NCBI GenBank assembly: GCA_000583135.1
Contig: JFBG01000061.1
Location: forward strand, 1 to 64,000
Source: Thioalkalivibrio sp. HK1
Lineage (GTDB): Bacteria; Pseudomonadota; Gammaproteobacteria; HK1
Direction of reading: 5' to 3'
DNA length: 64,000 nucleotides
Below the pieces are notes generated by a model, which worked only from the letters and a program-made list of their open reading frames with translations, made no database searches and was not told the DNA's origin. The stretch's first letter is position 1. The number at the start of each line of letters is the position of its first letter. Below are positions 1 to 9,396 of the stretch, piece by piece. A program made the position numbers and the translations under genes.

Positions 1-46
1 TGACATCCTTATTTTATGTTTAACTTATAGCAACTAAACAAGCGTA

Positions 47-115
47 GGAAGGAATCGTCCGATACCGTATAGGGGGCGTGCGGAGCCCCCTATACGGTAT
101 CGGACGATTCCTTCC
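47..115. repeat. Perfect 31-bp inverted repeat with 7-nt loop at contig edge
   Basis: Bases 47-77 are the exact reverse complement of 85-115, with a 7-base spacer at 78-84. The right arm reads in frame as the start of the mtaD fragment (APYTVSDDSF), so it is authentic coding sequence. The left arm is an inverted copy of that coding sequence and carries an in-frame stop at 70-72. Bases 1-46, outside the left arm, are AT-rich and unlike the rest of the window. A long perfect arm copied from a gene and placed back to back at the end of an assembled piece is typical of a fold-back (chimeric) read or an assembly break. A real inverted duplication is possible but less likely. Confidence 0.9.
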
Positions 116-834
116 GGCGCATATCGACTCTGGCCGAGGAGCTCGATATCCAAATCCATACCCATCTGCACGAAAGCGAGGAGGAAGTCACCCAAGGACT
201 CGCCCAATACGGCGTGCGCCCGTTCGAGCGCTTGGACAGGCTCGGATTGATGTCCCCCCGGCTCATCACGGTCCACATGACCCAACTACGAGATAGTGAA
301 GTGGAGCGGCTCGCCGAATGCGGGACCCATGTCGTGCACTGCGCCGAATCCAATCTCAAGATCGCCTGCGGCATCGCCCCGGTGAGGGAATTGAACCGAG
401 CGGGGGTCAATGTCGCGATCGGCACCGACGGGGCGGCGAGCAACAACGATCTCGACATGATTCAAGAGCTGCGGACCGCAGGCTTGCTCGCCAAGGGGAT
501 CACCGGCGATCCCACCGCCGTCCCCGCCCACCGCGCTCTCGAAATGGCAACCCTCGGCGGAGCCCGGGCCATCGCCCGCGAGGATGAGATCGGAAGCCTG
601 GTGCCGGGCAAAGCCGCGGATATCATCGCCATCGATCTCGGGGCGCCGGAGACGCGGCCGGTCTACAACCCCGTCTCCCAAGTCGTCTATGCCGCATCGA
701 GAAGGCAGGTAAGCCATGTCTGGGTGGAAGGAGAGCCTTTGCTGGACAACGGCGAGTTACTCACCTTGGACGAACAGGCGATTTTGGAAAAGGCGGATCG
801 CTGGCAGCGCAAGATCATCGGCTCGAGTGCTTGA
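85..834 (+). CDS. mtaD: 5-methylthioadenosine/S-adenosylhomocysteine deaminase, 3' part only
   Basis: This is the C-terminal 249 residues of an amidohydrolase of the TrzA/AtzA/MtaD group, which deaminates S-adenosylhomocysteine or methylthioadenosine in nucleoside and methionine salvage. Visible family marks are the metal-site stretch HTHLHESEEEV near the start, HCAESNLK, the metal and substrate motif IGTDGAASNNDLD, and the C-terminal amidohydrolase strand IGSLVPGKAADIIAIDL. The family is usually about 440 residues, so roughly 190 N-terminal residues, including the first HxH, are missing. The frame is open only back to the inverted repeat; a GTG at 214 lies well inside the conserved domain and is not the true start. 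The gene heads the mtaD-ubiG-mupP order known from Pseudomonas. The truncation is probably an assembly edge effect, not a biological pseudogene. Confidence 0.88.
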   Translation, partial: APYTVSDDSFRRISTLAEELDIQIHTHLHESEEEVTQGLAQYGVRPFERLDRLGLMSPRLITVHMTQLRDSEVERLAECGTHVVHCAESNLKIACGIAPVRELNRAGVNVAIGTDGAASNNDLDMIQELRTAGLLAKGITGDPTAVPAHRALEMATLGGARAIAREDEIGSLVPGKAADIIAIDLGAPETRPVYNPVSQVVYAASRRQVSHVWVEGEPLLDNGELLTLDEQAILEKADRWQRKIIGSSA

Positions 835-936
835 ACAGTCGTTCGTCGCTTGCGATTGGAGCCCCTCTTTTGCCTTGGGCTGCATCCCGACGATTGCATC
901 TCGATCGATGAGAAGAGATCGGAGAACTCGAAAACA

Positions 937-1746
937 ATGATCGATGCGGTACCGAGCGACGCCCCCTTCGATGCCTCCTCCGAGACGCAAGCCGAATCGC
1001 CTTCGAATACCGACGAGGCGGATGTTGCGAGATTTTCCAAGTTGGCCTTCGAGTGGTGGGACCCTCAAGGATCCTTCCGCCTGCTGCATCGACTCAATCC
1101 GATACGATGTGCCTTCGTCGCCGAGCGCATCGATCTCGACGGAGCGTCGGTGGCCGATATCGGGTGCGGAGGCGGGCTGTTGAGCGAAGCGCTGGCCTTG
1201 CGCGGAGCGAGGGTGCTCGGCATCGATGCCTCGAGCGAGACGATCGCCGTCGCCGAGGATCATCTCGAGCGCACGTCCACCGCCATCGACGGTTCGATCT
1301 CCCTTGCCTACCGGACGGGGACCGCCGAAGATCTCGCAGGGGAGCGCCCCGGCGCGTTCGATCTCGTGACCTGCATGGAATTGATCGAGCACGTCCCGGA
1401 TCCGGAATCCTTGGTCCACGCCTGCGCCACCCTCGTTCGCCCCGGGGGACGGGTCATCTTCTCGACCATCAATCGCAATCCGAAATCCTGGCTTTTGGCG
1501 GTGCTGATGGCCGAGTATGTCCTTGGCATGCTCCCCAAGGGCACCCATGACTACGCCCGTTTCGTTCGCCCCTCGGAACTGGCGAGGTGGGGCAGAGCCT
1601 GTGGCCTGATGGCCGAGAAGATCGACGGAATTTCCTGGTCGCCGGTCAAGGGCGGCTTCGGGCGAAGTCGAGATAGCTCCATCAACTATCTGATCTCCTT
1701 CATCGCCGGTCGGCCTCGGAGGTCGAGCCTTGGGGATTCACTTTAA
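937..1746 (+). CDS. ubiG: Ubiquinone biosynthesis O-methyltransferase UbiG
   Basis: This SAM-dependent methyltransferase performs both O-methylations of ubiquinone synthesis. The 269 residues contain the SAM motif DIGCGGG at 74-80, the family block EWWDPQGSFRLLHRLNPIR at about 39-57, CMELIEHVPDP and the C-terminal KGTHDYARFVRP stretch, all close to the Escherichia coli protein. It is slightly longer than the usual 240 residues because of about 30 poorly conserved N-terminal residues. I chose the ATG at 937 because GGAG lies 12 bases upstream; the frame stays open further upstream without conserved residues. It lies about 100 bases after mtaD and 14 bases before the phosphatase gene, so co-transcription is likely. 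Confidence 0.95.
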   Translation: MIDAVPSDAPFDASSETQAESPSNTDEADVARFSKLAFEWWDPQGSFRLLHRLNPIRCAFVAERIDLDGASVADIGCGGGLLSEALALRGARVLGIDASSETIAVAEDHLERTSTAIDGSISLAYRTGTAEDLAGERPGAFDLVTCMELIEHVPDPESLVHACATLVRPGGRVIFSTINRNPKSWLLAVLMAEYVLGMLPKGTHDYARFVRPSELARWGRACGLMAEKIDGISWSPVKGGFGRSRDSSINYLISFIAGRPRRSSLGDSL

Positions 1747-1760
1747 AGGACTGCAGCTCG

Positions 1761-2468
1761 ATGGCTAATATGGCTTCCTTCAAGGCGATGCTCTTCGATC
1801 TCGACGGCACCTTGGCCGATACCTTTCCCGATCTCGTCCTCGCCTTGGAGGAGAGCTTTCGGCAGGCGGGAAGGATCGGACCCGACGAATCGCTGTCGAT
1901 CGATCGCCTTCGTCCCTTCGTTTCCAAGGGCGCGCGATCGATGGTCGTCGCCGCCTTCGAATCCGAACCCGCTCCCGACCCCGATATCATCGAATCCCTC
2001 CATGATCGCTTTCTCGCTCTTTATCTGGAGGGGATTGCAAGAAAAACCCGCCTTTATGCGGGCATCGATCCCCTCCTCGAGTGGCTCGAGGAACGAGGTC
2101 TCATCTGGGGGGTGGTTACCAACAAACTCCTCGATCCCAGCCTTCGGCTGCTTGCCGCCTTGGGGCTCGATCGGCGGGCGGCCTGCATCGTCGGCGGCGA
2201 CAGCGCGGCGCGCGCCAAGCCCCACCCCGATCCCATGCTCCTCGCCTGCGAGCGCATCTCGATCCTCCCCGAAGATATCGTCTTCGTCGGCGATGCGCGC
2301 ACCGATATCGAGGCCGGAAGATCGGTAGGAGCCCTGACCGTCAGCGCCGGATGGGGCTATATCGACCCCGCCGACCCGCCCTCCGCTTGGGGGGCGGATA
2401 TCCATGCCGACTCCCCCCATGAATTGCTCGATCGGGCGATGCGCGAACGATTCGCCCCGCACGCATGA
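1761..2468 (+). CDS. mupP: HAD phosphatase, MupP/phosphoglycolate phosphatase type
   Basis: This HAD-superfamily hydrolase of 235 residues has the nucleophile motif DLDGT at 13-17, the motif II region WGVVTNK, a lysine in AKPHPDPML and the motif IV acidic pair in FVGDARTDIEAG. It resembles both phosphoglycolate phosphatase (Gph) and MupP, the N-acetylmuramic acid 6-phosphate phosphatase of the Pseudomonas cell-wall recycling route. The block VSKGARSMVVAAF and its position directly after ubiG favour MupP. The partner enzymes AmgK and MurU are not in the window, so a Gph role remains open. The ATG at 1761 has AAAGGA 10 bases upstream. The downstream gene begins 30 bases later. Confidence 0.75.
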   Translation: MANMASFKAMLFDLDGTLADTFPDLVLALEESFRQAGRIGPDESLSIDRLRPFVSKGARSMVVAAFESEPAPDPDIIESLHDRFLALYLEGIARKTRLYAGIDPLLEWLEERGLIWGVVTNKLLDPSLRLLAALGLDRRAACIVGGDSAARAKPHPDPMLLACERISILPEDIVFVGDARTDIEAGRSVGALTVSAGWGYIDPADPPSAWGADIHADSPHELLDRAMRERFAPHA

Positions 2469-2498
2469 TGTCCACTTCGAAGCCCTTGTATCGCCGCC

Positions 2499-3419
2499 GT
2501 GCAAACGAAGCCGGATGATTCTTTGGAGCGAGAGCATGCCCCGCCCGGCTCCGCCGTCTACTACGCCACCCTTTTCGCCGGCCGAGGACCCTTCGCCCAT
2601 CGATATCGGCGGGAGGCAAGCATCGCCCTGCATGCATTGAGGGAGCGATGGCTCGATATCATCGCCGATACCGGCGAGCCCCATATCAAAGACCACAAGA
2701 TCAACTGGTGGAGCGACGAGATCATGGAGGCCAGAGATGGCCATCCCCGCCATCCGGTCTCGATCGCATTGAGTCGCCATGCCGGAAGGGAATTCTGGCG
2801 AAAGCCCGAGGTGATCGGCATGCTGCGAGCGGCGGGCGATGCCGTGGCCCATGGGCTTTCGCAAAAAAGGGATGTGGAGGATTTTTGCCGTGATTTCGGA
2901 GGCAATTGCCTCGCCCTCAAATACGGTCTCGTGAATGCACCGCAATCCGCCTCATCTCCGAGCGAAGACCCCTCGCCCCCCCTGGATGCCTGTACGAAAG
3001 ATGCAAGCAAAGTAGCAGCCCTTGCCGCCTGCGGAAGAGCCCTCGAACGGGCGATGCTAGCCAATCCACCCCCGAGTCTTTGGGCGGGACTGCAAGGACT
3101 CTTCAAGGCAAGCCCTGCGGATCTCGAAGAAAGAGCGAATACCGCTTCGCACGAAGAAGGCGATGACACCGCAAAGACTCATCGACAACGAATCCGAGGG
3201 GCCGGCGATGCGCTGAGCGAAGCCCTCGCCCTCATCTCCCCCGCAAAGGATTCCCTTTTCCTCGAAACCGAAATCCTGCTGCGGATCAGACAAGCGGAAA
3301 TCCGCCTCGCATCAAACCTCGACAAGCCCCGCCCGACCTCGATCACCCCCTTGCGCAAACTCTTCATCGCTTGGCGATGCGCCCGCAAAGCCAAGGCTCA
3401 TAAACAACATCGATCTTGA
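2499..3419 (+). CDS. Squalene/phytoene synthase-like protein, second Asp motif lost
   Basis: This 306-residue protein resembles the squalene/phytoene synthase fold in its first half: SAVYYATLF (start of the prenyltransferase domain), a DIIAD sequence in the place of the first aspartate motif, KINWWSDEI and the following HPVSIAL. The region that should carry the second Mg-binding aspartate motif (around ALAACGRALERAM) has none, and the middle contains a low-complexity insert (ASSPSEDPSPPLDA). It is therefore more like the NDUFAF6-type non-catalytic relatives than a working terpene synthase; the true role is unknown. It starts with GTG 30 bases after the phosphatase gene and ends the first plus-strand operon. 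Fold assignment is moderately sure, function is not. Confidence 0.65.
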   Translation: MQTKPDDSLEREHAPPGSAVYYATLFAGRGPFAHRYRREASIALHALRERWLDIIADTGEPHIKDHKINWWSDEIMEARDGHPRHPVSIALSRHAGREFWRKPEVIGMLRAAGDAVAHGLSQKRDVEDFCRDFGGNCLALKYGLVNAPQSASSPSEDPSPPLDACTKDASKVAALAACGRALERAMLANPPPSLWAGLQGLFKASPADLEERANTASHEEGDDTAKTHRQRIRGAGDALSEALALISPAKDSLFLETEILLRIRQAEIRLASNLDKPRPTSITPLRKLFIAWRCARKAKAHKQHRS

Positions 3420-3427
3420 ATGCTTTC

Positions 3428-3507
3428 TCGGTTGGTATCGAAAACCGATCGTTCAAGGCAATCGCTATGATGAAAAAGTTCGATCATCGTTCCTGAAGAT
3501 CAACGAT
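3428..3507. terminator. Possible weak bidirectional terminator between convergent genes
   Basis: Two short hairpins lie between the convergent ends of the squalene-synthase-like gene and nth: 6 bp at 3428-3433/3443-3448 and 6 bp at 3486-3491/3502-3507. On the minus strand the second hairpin is followed by CTTTTTC about 8 bases later, which would suit nth. Neither is a textbook terminator. Confidence 0.3.
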
Positions 3508-4145
3508 CACTGTACCGAGGTCTTATCCGGGTATTCGCATAGATCGTGGATCGGGCATTGCGAGCAGTGCGGGCGGCGGGCGGTGCAGATATAGCGTCCA
3601 TGCAGGATCAGCCAATGATGGGCGTTGTGCAAGAACTCCTTGGGTAGCCGTCGCAGCAAGCGATCCTCGACCTCTTTTACATTCTTGCCGGGGGCGATTC
3701 GGGTGCGGTTGGATACCCGGAAGATATGGGTATCCACTGCCACCGTCGGTCGGCCGAAGGCGGTGTTGAGCACCACATTCGCCGTTTTTCTCCCGACCCC
3801 GGGCAGGGCTTCAAGATCTTCTCGTACCGCAGGCACTTGTCCTTCATGGCGTTCGAGAAGCAATCTCGAGGCTTTGATCACGTTTTTCGCCTTGGTATTG
3901 AACAGCCCGATATGGCGGATATGGGTGCGCACCCCATCTTCGCCGAGCGCCACCATCGCCGCCGCATCGGGGGCGGCTCGAAAGAGATCGCCGGTAGCTC
4001 GGTTGACGCTGATATCCGTCGCCTGCGCCGAGAGCATCACCGCGATCAGCAGTTCGAAGGGCGATGAATATTCGAGTTCGGTGGTCGGGGAAGGGTTCGC
4101 CTGCGCCAGCCGCTCGAAGATCATCCGTCTTTTGGCGGCGTTCAA
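3507..4145 (-). CDS. nth: Endonuclease III (DNA glycosylase/AP lyase)
   Basis: This base-excision repair enzyme removes oxidised pyrimidines. The 212 residues carry the helix-hairpin-helix LPGVGRKTA with catalytic Lys120, catalytic Asp138 in VDTHIFRV, and the C-terminal 4Fe-4S ligands Cys187, Cys194, Cys197 and Cys203 in the expected C-x6-C-x2-C-x5-C spacing. Length is normal. The start is a TTG whose first bases overlap the TGA of the upstream gene (TTGA), with GGAG 7 bases before it, so the two genes are translationally coupled. Linkage of nth to an RsxB/RnfB gene is common in gammaproteobacteria. Confidence 0.96.
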   Translation of the reverse strand: MNAAKRRMIFERLAQANPSPTTELEYSSPFELLIAVMLSAQATDISVNRATGDLFRAAPDAAAMVALGEDGVRTHIRHIGLFNTKAKNVIKASRLLLERHEGQVPAVREDLEALPGVGRKTANVVLNTAFGRPTVAVDTHIFRVSNRTRIAPGKNVKEVEDRLLRRLPKEFLHNAHHWLILHGRYICTARRPHCSQCPIHDLCEYPDKTSVQ

Positions 4146-4897
4146 GCCTTATCTCCGGCTCGTTGGCGATCGAAAGATTCTTTCGTCAAGGAGGGGGATC
4201 GACGGGCTCGCTCTCGCTTCAACGCCGCGGCGATCACCGCGCGTCGCCGCTCGATATCGAGCGAGGCGTCATCGATCCCCGTTCGGGGGGTTGCCGCCCC
4301 CTCGGTGGGCTTCGATGCCTTGGACGGGCGGGATCGCTTGGAGCGCCTTCGAAAGGCGAGATCTCCTGTCTTTTCGCGGTCGAGGTGGCGTAGGTAGCTT
4401 CGTTTGGCTCGCGGTGCGCGCTCGCTTCGGCGACGTTTTTCCCATCTTTCGCGCCATGGATCTTCGGCTTGGTCGAGCGGGGAATCGCGGGGGATCAGAT
4501 GAATGCAGTCCATCGGGCAGGGATCGATACAAAGGGCGCAACCGGTGCATTCGGCGCCGAGCACGGTATGCATCCAACGCTTGGCCCCGATGATCGCATC
4601 CACCGGACAGGCGGGGATGCAAAGGGTGCAGCCGATGCAGGCGCGCTCGTCGATCGATGCGATCGGGGGCGGGAATTCCGCCTCGCCGCAATCGAGATCC
4701 AAAGGCAGGACCGGAAGCCCCAAGAGATTCGAAAGGTCCGAGATGGTTTTTTCGCCGCCCGGGGGACAACGGTTGATCGAAGCATCGGCGAGCGCTATCG
4801 CTTCGGCGTAGGGGCGGCAAGCCGGATAGCCGCAACGAGCGCACTGGGTCTGGGGCAAAAGATCGTCGATGCGATCGATCAGCGTATTCGAATCCAC
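4142..4897 (-). CDS. rsxB: RsxB/RnfB-like ferredoxin without membrane anchor
   Basis: This iron-sulfur protein resembles the RnfB/RsxB subunit of the ion-pumping electron-transport complex. The 251 residues have a 4Fe-4S motif at Cys19, Cys22, Cys27 and Cys44 (DDLLPQTQCARCGYPACRPY matches RnfB closely) and two ferredoxin motifs at Cys87/90/93/97 and Cys117/120/123/127. The N-terminal membrane helix of true RsxB is absent: the GTG start at 4897 lies directly before the conserved region and no hydrophobic stretch precedes it. The C-terminal 120 residues are strongly basic and of low complexity. No rnfA, C, D, G or E lies nearby. It may be a soluble electron donor, perhaps for the Fe-S enzyme Nth beside it; that link is only inferred from position. 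Confidence 0.8.
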   Translation of the reverse strand: MDSNTLIDRIDDLLPQTQCARCGYPACRPYAEAIALADASINRCPPGGEKTISDLSNLLGLPVLPLDLDCGEAEFPPPIASIDERACIGCTLCIPACPVDAIIGAKRWMHTVLGAECTGCALCIDPCPMDCIHLIPRDSPLDQAEDPWRERWEKRRRSERAPRAKRSYLRHLDREKTGDLAFRRRSKRSRPSKASKPTEGAATPRTGIDDASLDIERRRAVIAAALKRERARRSPSLTKESFDRQRAGDKA

Positions 4898-5003
4898 AAG
4901 CCTCGAGCCACCCTTTTCTTGCGCGCTTTTCGATCGACGAGTCTTGCCATTCGATAGCCGCTTTATTTCCGATATACACGCGTGCCCGCAAGGCTCGTCG
5001 GCA

Positions 5004-7109
5004 TCACCTCACCCGCATGCCGGGGCGAGCGCCTTCGTCGACTTCGAGCACAAAGACCTGCTGCGCCGAATCATCCGACCCCGCCGATAGCATCATGGCT
5101 TGGGATACCCCGAAACGCATCGTTCGAGGGGCCAAGTTGGCGACGATCACCACATGCCTGCCGATCAGCGATCGGGGCTCGTACGCGGCCCGGATCCCGG
5201 CGAATATCGTGCGTGGATCCTCTTCGCCGACATCCACCTGCAGCTTGATCAACTTATCCGAACCCTCGACGGCCTCGGCTTCGATCACCTTGGCCACCCG
5301 CAGATCCACCTTCATGAACTCCTCGATTCCGATTCGATCCGCAATCCCGGAAGAATCCGGGGAGGCAGATCCGTCTTGGTCGCCGCTCGATTCGGGGGCG
5401 GCTTCCACCGAGGAGGCGACCATGGCCTCCAAGGTCTTGGCTTCGAGGCGGGTCAGCAGCGGCTCGAAGGGGGCTATCTTTCGATCCAACAAGGCGGTGG
5501 CGGCATCGTCCCAACCAAGCGGATTCGAGCGAAGGAATTCCCCGGCGCGTTCGGCCATCTCGGGCAACACCGGAGATAGCCAGATCATGATCGCTCGGAA
5601 GAGATTGAGTCCCCCGGTACAGACCTCGTGCACCTCGGGCCAGGTCGCCTCCTCCTTGATCAGATTCCACGGCTTGCGGTCGTCGATATGGCGATTGACC
5701 CGATCCGCAAAGGCGCTGATCTCGCGCATGGCCTTGGCGAATTCCCGCGCCTCGTAGAGGTCCGCGATACGCTTCGAGGTCGGGGCGACCTCGTCGAAGA
5801 GTTCCTTCGTTCCTTCGAGTCTCGCCGCCAGTTTGCCGTCGAATCGACGGTGGATGAAGCCTGCGCAGCGCGAAGCGATATTGACCACCTTGCCGACGAG
5901 ATCGGCATTCACCCGCTGACGGAAATCATCGAAATTGAGATCCATATCCTCGATACCGCTCGCCAGCTTGCAGGCGAAGTAATAGCGCAAGTATTCGGGA
6001 TCGGCATGATCGAGGAAGGTTCTGGCCTTGATGAAGGTGCCGGTGCGCTTGGACATCTTTTGGCCGTTGACGGTCAAAAAGCCGTGTACGAAGACATCGG
6101 TGGGCATGCGAAAACCGGCTCCATGCAGCATCGCAGGCCAAAAAAGGGTGTGAAAATAGGCGATATCCTTGCCCACGAAATGGCAAAGTTCCACCTTCGA
6201 ATCCGGCTTCCAAAAAGCGTCGAAGTCGAGCTCGGGATCGCGATTGCATAGATGACGGAAGCTCGCCATATAACCGATCGGGGCATCGAGCCAAACATAG
6301 AAATATTTTTTATCCTCGATACCGGGGATCTCGAAGCCGAAGTAGGGGGCATCCCGGGAGATATCCCAATCCTCCAAGCCCTTTTCGAACCATTCGTCGA
6401 GCTTGTTGGCAATCTCTTTTTGCACCGGCGGGGTCGATCGAGGCGATGCGCTCGTTTCCACATTTCTCTCGCCCCGGATCCATTGCCGCAATATCGTCTC
6501 GAAATCCGCAAGGCGCACGAAATAATGCTCGGATTCGCGCATATCCGGGGGCTCGCCCGAGATCACCGATACCGCATCGCTCAGATCCGATGGGCTATAA
6601 GTGGCTCCGCAGACTTCGCAGTTATCCCCGTATTGATCGGGGGCGCCGCAATTGGGGCAGGTGCCCTTGACATAGCGATCCGGGAGAAACATCCCTTTGG
6701 CGCGATCGAAGGCTTGCAGCACCCGGCGAGTGTCGATATGCCCGGCATCGCGCAAACGGGTGTAGATCAACTCGCATAATTCTCGATTTTCCGCCGAGTG
6801 GGTGGTGTGGTAGTTATCGAAGGATATCGCGAAATCCCTGAAATCGGCGCGGTGCTCCTCGCCGATCCTATCGATCAGATCCTCCGGACTCATGCCTTCC
6901 TGCTCCGCCTTGAGCATGATCGGGGTTCCGTGACCGTCGTCGGCGCAGACATGGATGCAGCGATGCCCGCGCATGCGCAAATAACGCACCCAGATATCGG
7001 CTTGGATATATTCGACCAAGTGGCCGATATGGATCGGACCGTTGGCATAAGGCAGCGCGCTGGTCACCAACAAGGTGCGCCGGGGACGAGGATCCGTTGA
7101 TTCGGACAT
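5004..7109 (-). CDS. metG: Methionyl-tRNA synthetase
   Basis: This class I aminoacyl-tRNA synthetase charges tRNA-Met. The 701 residues show the signature HIGH at 27-30, a zinc-knuckle pair ([18 protein letters not shown]), the KMSKR loop in [11 protein letters not shown], and a C-terminal EMAP/Trbp111 tRNA-binding domain ([20 protein letters not shown] onward). Length matches the long dimeric form of gammaproteobacteria. I prefer the ATG at 7109, with AAGGA 12 bases upstream, over an in-frame TTG at 7121 that overlaps this site. It is divergent from mrp, as in many gammaproteobacteria, and is about 100 bases upstream of the RsxB-like gene. Confidence 0.97.
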   Translation of the reverse strand: MSESTDPRPRRTLLVTSALPYANGPIHIGHLVEYIQADIWVRYLRMRGHRCIHVCADDGHGTPIMLKAEQEGMSPEDLIDRIGEEHRADFRDFAISFDNYHTTHSAENRELCELIYTRLRDAGHIDTRRVLQAFDRAKGMFLPDRYVKGTCPNCGAPDQYGDNCEVCGATYSPSDLSDAVSVISGEPPDMRESEHYFVRLADFETILRQWIRGERNVETSASPRSTPPVQKEIANKLDEWFEKGLEDWDISRDAPYFGFEIPGIEDKKYFYVWLDAPIGYMASFRHLCNRDPELDFDAFWKPDSKVELCHFVGKDIAYFHTLFWPAMLHGAGFRMPTDVFVHGFLTVNGQKMSKRTGTFIKARTFLDHADPEYLRYYFACKLASGIEDMDLNFDDFRQRVNADLVGKVVNIASRCAGFIHRRFDGKLAARLEGTKELFDEVAPTSKRIADLYEAREFAKAMREISAFADRVNRHIDDRKPWNLIKEEATWPEVHEVCTGGLNLFRAIMIWLSPVLPEMAERAGEFLRSNPLGWDDAATALLDRKIAPFEPLLTRLEAKTLEAMVASSVEAAPESSGDQDGSASPDSSGIADRIGIEEFMKVDLRVAKVIEAEAVEGSDKLIKLQVDVGEEDPRTIFAGIRAAYEPRSLIGRHVVIVANLAPRTMRFGVSQAMMLSAGSDDSAQQVFVLEVDEGARPGMRVR

Positions 7110-7600
7110 GGCGATCGACAATCCTTAGGGCTATGACGAGGAGGGGTCGGGCTTTTCGGGCGGGGGATCCGCTTCGCCCCATGGTTCGGATTCGAAGATG
7201 GTTCGGATTCGAAGCATCGAAAAGGGGTTCGACGGGTGCGATTATGAACCTTTTTATCCCCCTTCGCCCGAGGTCTTTGCATCCGACTTGCATCATCGGC
7301 TCGGGGGCGCCCCTTGCAAGACCCTTCGAAGAGCCTTGCAAGGACCTTTGACCTGCGACTCGATGTCGAGAGCCTTCGAGTCGATGCCCCGAAGAGGCGC
7401 CGGTCTCGATCGGCACCTCTCGATCGTCGACTCTCGATTGGCAAAGCGTGCGCTTTTCGCCCCTCAAACCGCATCGGGAGGTGTAGAATCCGCTACTTCA
7501 AAACTCGAAATCGCCTTAGTCGCCTTACCCTTCTTATCATCTCGACCCCGAGCCCTTGCCGGATCGACCCTCCCAATCACCGCCTGAACGGAGCGCGAAG
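7110..7600. promoter_or_regulatory. Divergent intergenic region between metG and mrp
   Basis: This 491-base gap separates two divergent genes and must hold the promoters for both. It contains a 17-bp unit repeated twice in tandem (7181-7197 and 7198-7214). A TAGAAT at 7483-7488, about 110 bases before mrp, could be a -10 box, but no convincing -35 accompanies it. A CATAAT on the minus strand (7246-7241) is a similar weak candidate for metG. No coding sequence is supported here. Confidence 0.4.
7181..7214. repeat. Tandem duplication of a 17-bp unit
   Basis: The 17-base unit ATGGTTCGGATTCGAAG occurs twice with no gap at 7181-7197 and 7198-7214, about 70-100 bases upstream of metG on its promoter side. 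The copies are identical, which suggests a recent duplication. Confidence 0.85.
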
Positions 7601-8686
7601 ATGTCCGACCCCTTGCGCGATCGAATCGAACAAAGCATCAACTCTTACAGCGATCCTTATAGCGAGAGCAGTTTGAAAAGCGCCGGGGCACTCAAATCCT
7701 TGGAGATCGATGGCGGAAAGGTCGAAGCGGAAATCATGCTCGGTTTTCCCGCCGCCGGCTATCGAAAGACCTTGGTCGATGCGCTCGAAGAACGCATCTC
7801 GGCGATCGAGGGGGTCGAGGAGGCGAGGGTTCGCGTGGATTGGAAGGTCGCCTCCCATGCGGTTCAGCAAGGCTTGGAAGCCCTCAAGAACGTGCGCAAT
7901 ATCATCGCCGTCGCTTCCGGCAAGGGCGGGGTGGGAAAATCCACCGTCGCCGCCAATCTCGCCCTCGCCCTATCGGCCGAGGGCGCGACCACCGGGGTAT
8001 TGGATGCCGATATCTACGGGCCGAGCCAACCGCGGATGCTCGGGGCGCAGGGCAAGCCCGATTCGCAAGACGGGAAATCCTTGGAACCGATGACCAGCTA
8101 TCGCATCCAGTCGATGTCGATCGGTTATCTGATCGAAGAGGATACGCCGATGATCTGGCGCGGGCCGATGGTAACCCAGGCCTTGGAGCAACTCCTGCGC
8201 GATACCAACTGGCGCGAGCTCGACTATCTGGTGGTGGATCTACCGCCCGGTACCGGTGATATCCAGCTCACCTTGGCCCAGCGCATCCCGGTCAGCGGGG
8301 CGGTCATCGTCACCACCCCGCAAGATATCGCCTTGCTCGATGCGCGCAAGGGATTGGCGATGTTCGAAAAGGTCAAGGTACCGGTGCTCGGCATCATCGA
8401 GAATATGAGCATCCACGTCTGCAGCCAATGCGGCCACGAAGATCATATTTTCGGGGCCGGAGGGGGCCAGCGCATCGCCTCGGAATACGGCGTGACCTTG
8501 CTCGGGGATCTGCCGCTGGATCGTCGTATCCGCGAGGATGTCGATTCGGGACAACCCACCGTGGCCCGCGATCCCGACAGCCCGACGGCAAGGAAATATC
8601 GCGAAATCGCTCGCAAGGTGGCGGCCAGGCTTTCGATGCGGGCGCGCGATTACAGCCAAGCCTTTCCCCGCATCGTCATTCAATAA
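7601..8686 (+). CDS. mrp: Iron-sulfur cluster carrier Mrp/ApbC
   Basis: This P-loop ATPase of the Mrp/ApbC family binds and transfers Fe-S clusters in the cytoplasm. The 361 residues comprise an N-terminal MIP18/DUF59-like domain (about 1-90), the deviant Walker A GKGGVGKS at 107-114, [24 protein letters not shown], and the cluster-binding pair Cys274-x2-Cys277. The ATG at 7601 has GGAG 7 bases upstream. The metG/mrp/dcd arrangement is conserved in gammaproteobacteria. In this window Mrp joins IscA, IscR and the RsxB-like protein as an Fe-S factor. Confidence 0.95.
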   Translation: MSDPLRDRIEQSINSYSDPYSESSLKSAGALKSLEIDGGKVEAEIMLGFPAAGYRKTLVDALEERISAIEGVEEARVRVDWKVASHAVQQGLEALKNVRNIIAVASGKGGVGKSTVAANLALALSAEGATTGVLDADIYGPSQPRMLGAQGKPDSQDGKSLEPMTSYRIQSMSIGYLIEEDTPMIWRGPMVTQALEQLLRDTNWRELDYLVVDLPPGTGDIQLTLAQRIPVSGAVIVTTPQDIALLDARKGLAMFEKVKVPVLGIIENMSIHVCSQCGHEDHIFGAGGGQRIASEYGVTLLGDLPLDRRIREDVDSGQPTVARDPDSPTARKYREIARKVAARLSMRARDYSQAFPRIVIQ

Positions 8687-8783
8687 GGCCCTCGCCTACC
8701 TTGGGATCGACGACGACTCCCTTTTTCGAGCGCGGGCGTCGTTCTCGCGGTTTCGTTTCCCGGCCCGCCTTCGAGCACCAGCG

Positions 8784-9350
8784 ATGAGCATCAAATCCGA
8801 TCGATGGATCCGCGATATGGCGCATGCCATGAAGATGATCGAGCCTTTCGAGGAGCGCCAGATCCGCGAGAAAAACGGCACCAAGGTGATCTCCTACGGC
8901 ACGTCGAGCTACGGCTATGACATCCGCTGCGCCAATGAATTCAAAATTTTCACCAATATCAACTCCACTGTCGTCGATCCCAAGAATTTCGACGATTCCA
9001 GCTTCGTGGATGTGATCGCCGATGTCTGCACCATCCCCCCGAACTCCTTCGCCCTGGCCCGCACCATCGAATATTTCCGCATCCCCAGGAATATCCTCAC
9101 CGTCTGCGTCGGAAAATCCACCTACGCTCGCTGCGGCATCATCGTCAACGTCACTCCCTTGGAGCCGGAATGGCGAGGATATGTCACCCTCGAATTCTCC
9201 AATACCACTCCGCTGCCGGCGAAGATCTACGCCAACGAGGGAGCGGCGCAAGTGCTCTTCTTCGAATCCGACGAGGATTGCGATATCTCCTACCAAGACC
9301 GCGCCGGAAAATATATGGAGCAAGAGGGCGTTACCCTGCCGCGCGCATGA
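8784..9350 (+). CDS. dcd: dCTP deaminase
   Basis: This trimeric enzyme deaminates dCTP to dUTP, feeding dTTP synthesis. The 188 residues equal the usual family length. Diagnostic blocks are [19 protein letters not shown], the active-site GKSTYARCG, and [30 protein letters not shown] with the catalytic glutamate. I chose the ATG at 8784 by alignment with the family N terminus (MSIKSDRWI); no strong ribosome-binding site precedes it. It follows mrp by 97 bases. Confidence 0.97.
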   Translation: MSIKSDRWIRDMAHAMKMIEPFEERQIREKNGTKVISYGTSSYGYDIRCANEFKIFTNINSTVVDPKNFDDSSFVDVIADVCTIPPNSFALARTIEYFRIPRNILTVCVGKSTYARCGIIVNVTPLEPEWRGYVTLEFSNTTPLPAKIYANEGAAQVLFFESDEDCDISYQDRAGKYMEQEGVTLPRA

Positions 9351-9396
9351 AAGCGGTGACCATCGATCCATGAGATTCGAGGGGAGCGGGGTGAAA

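Noticed and set aside
34..458. Minus-strand frames crossing the left-end palindrome
   Set aside because: They depend on the suspicious inverted arm and are antisense to clear mtaD sequence.
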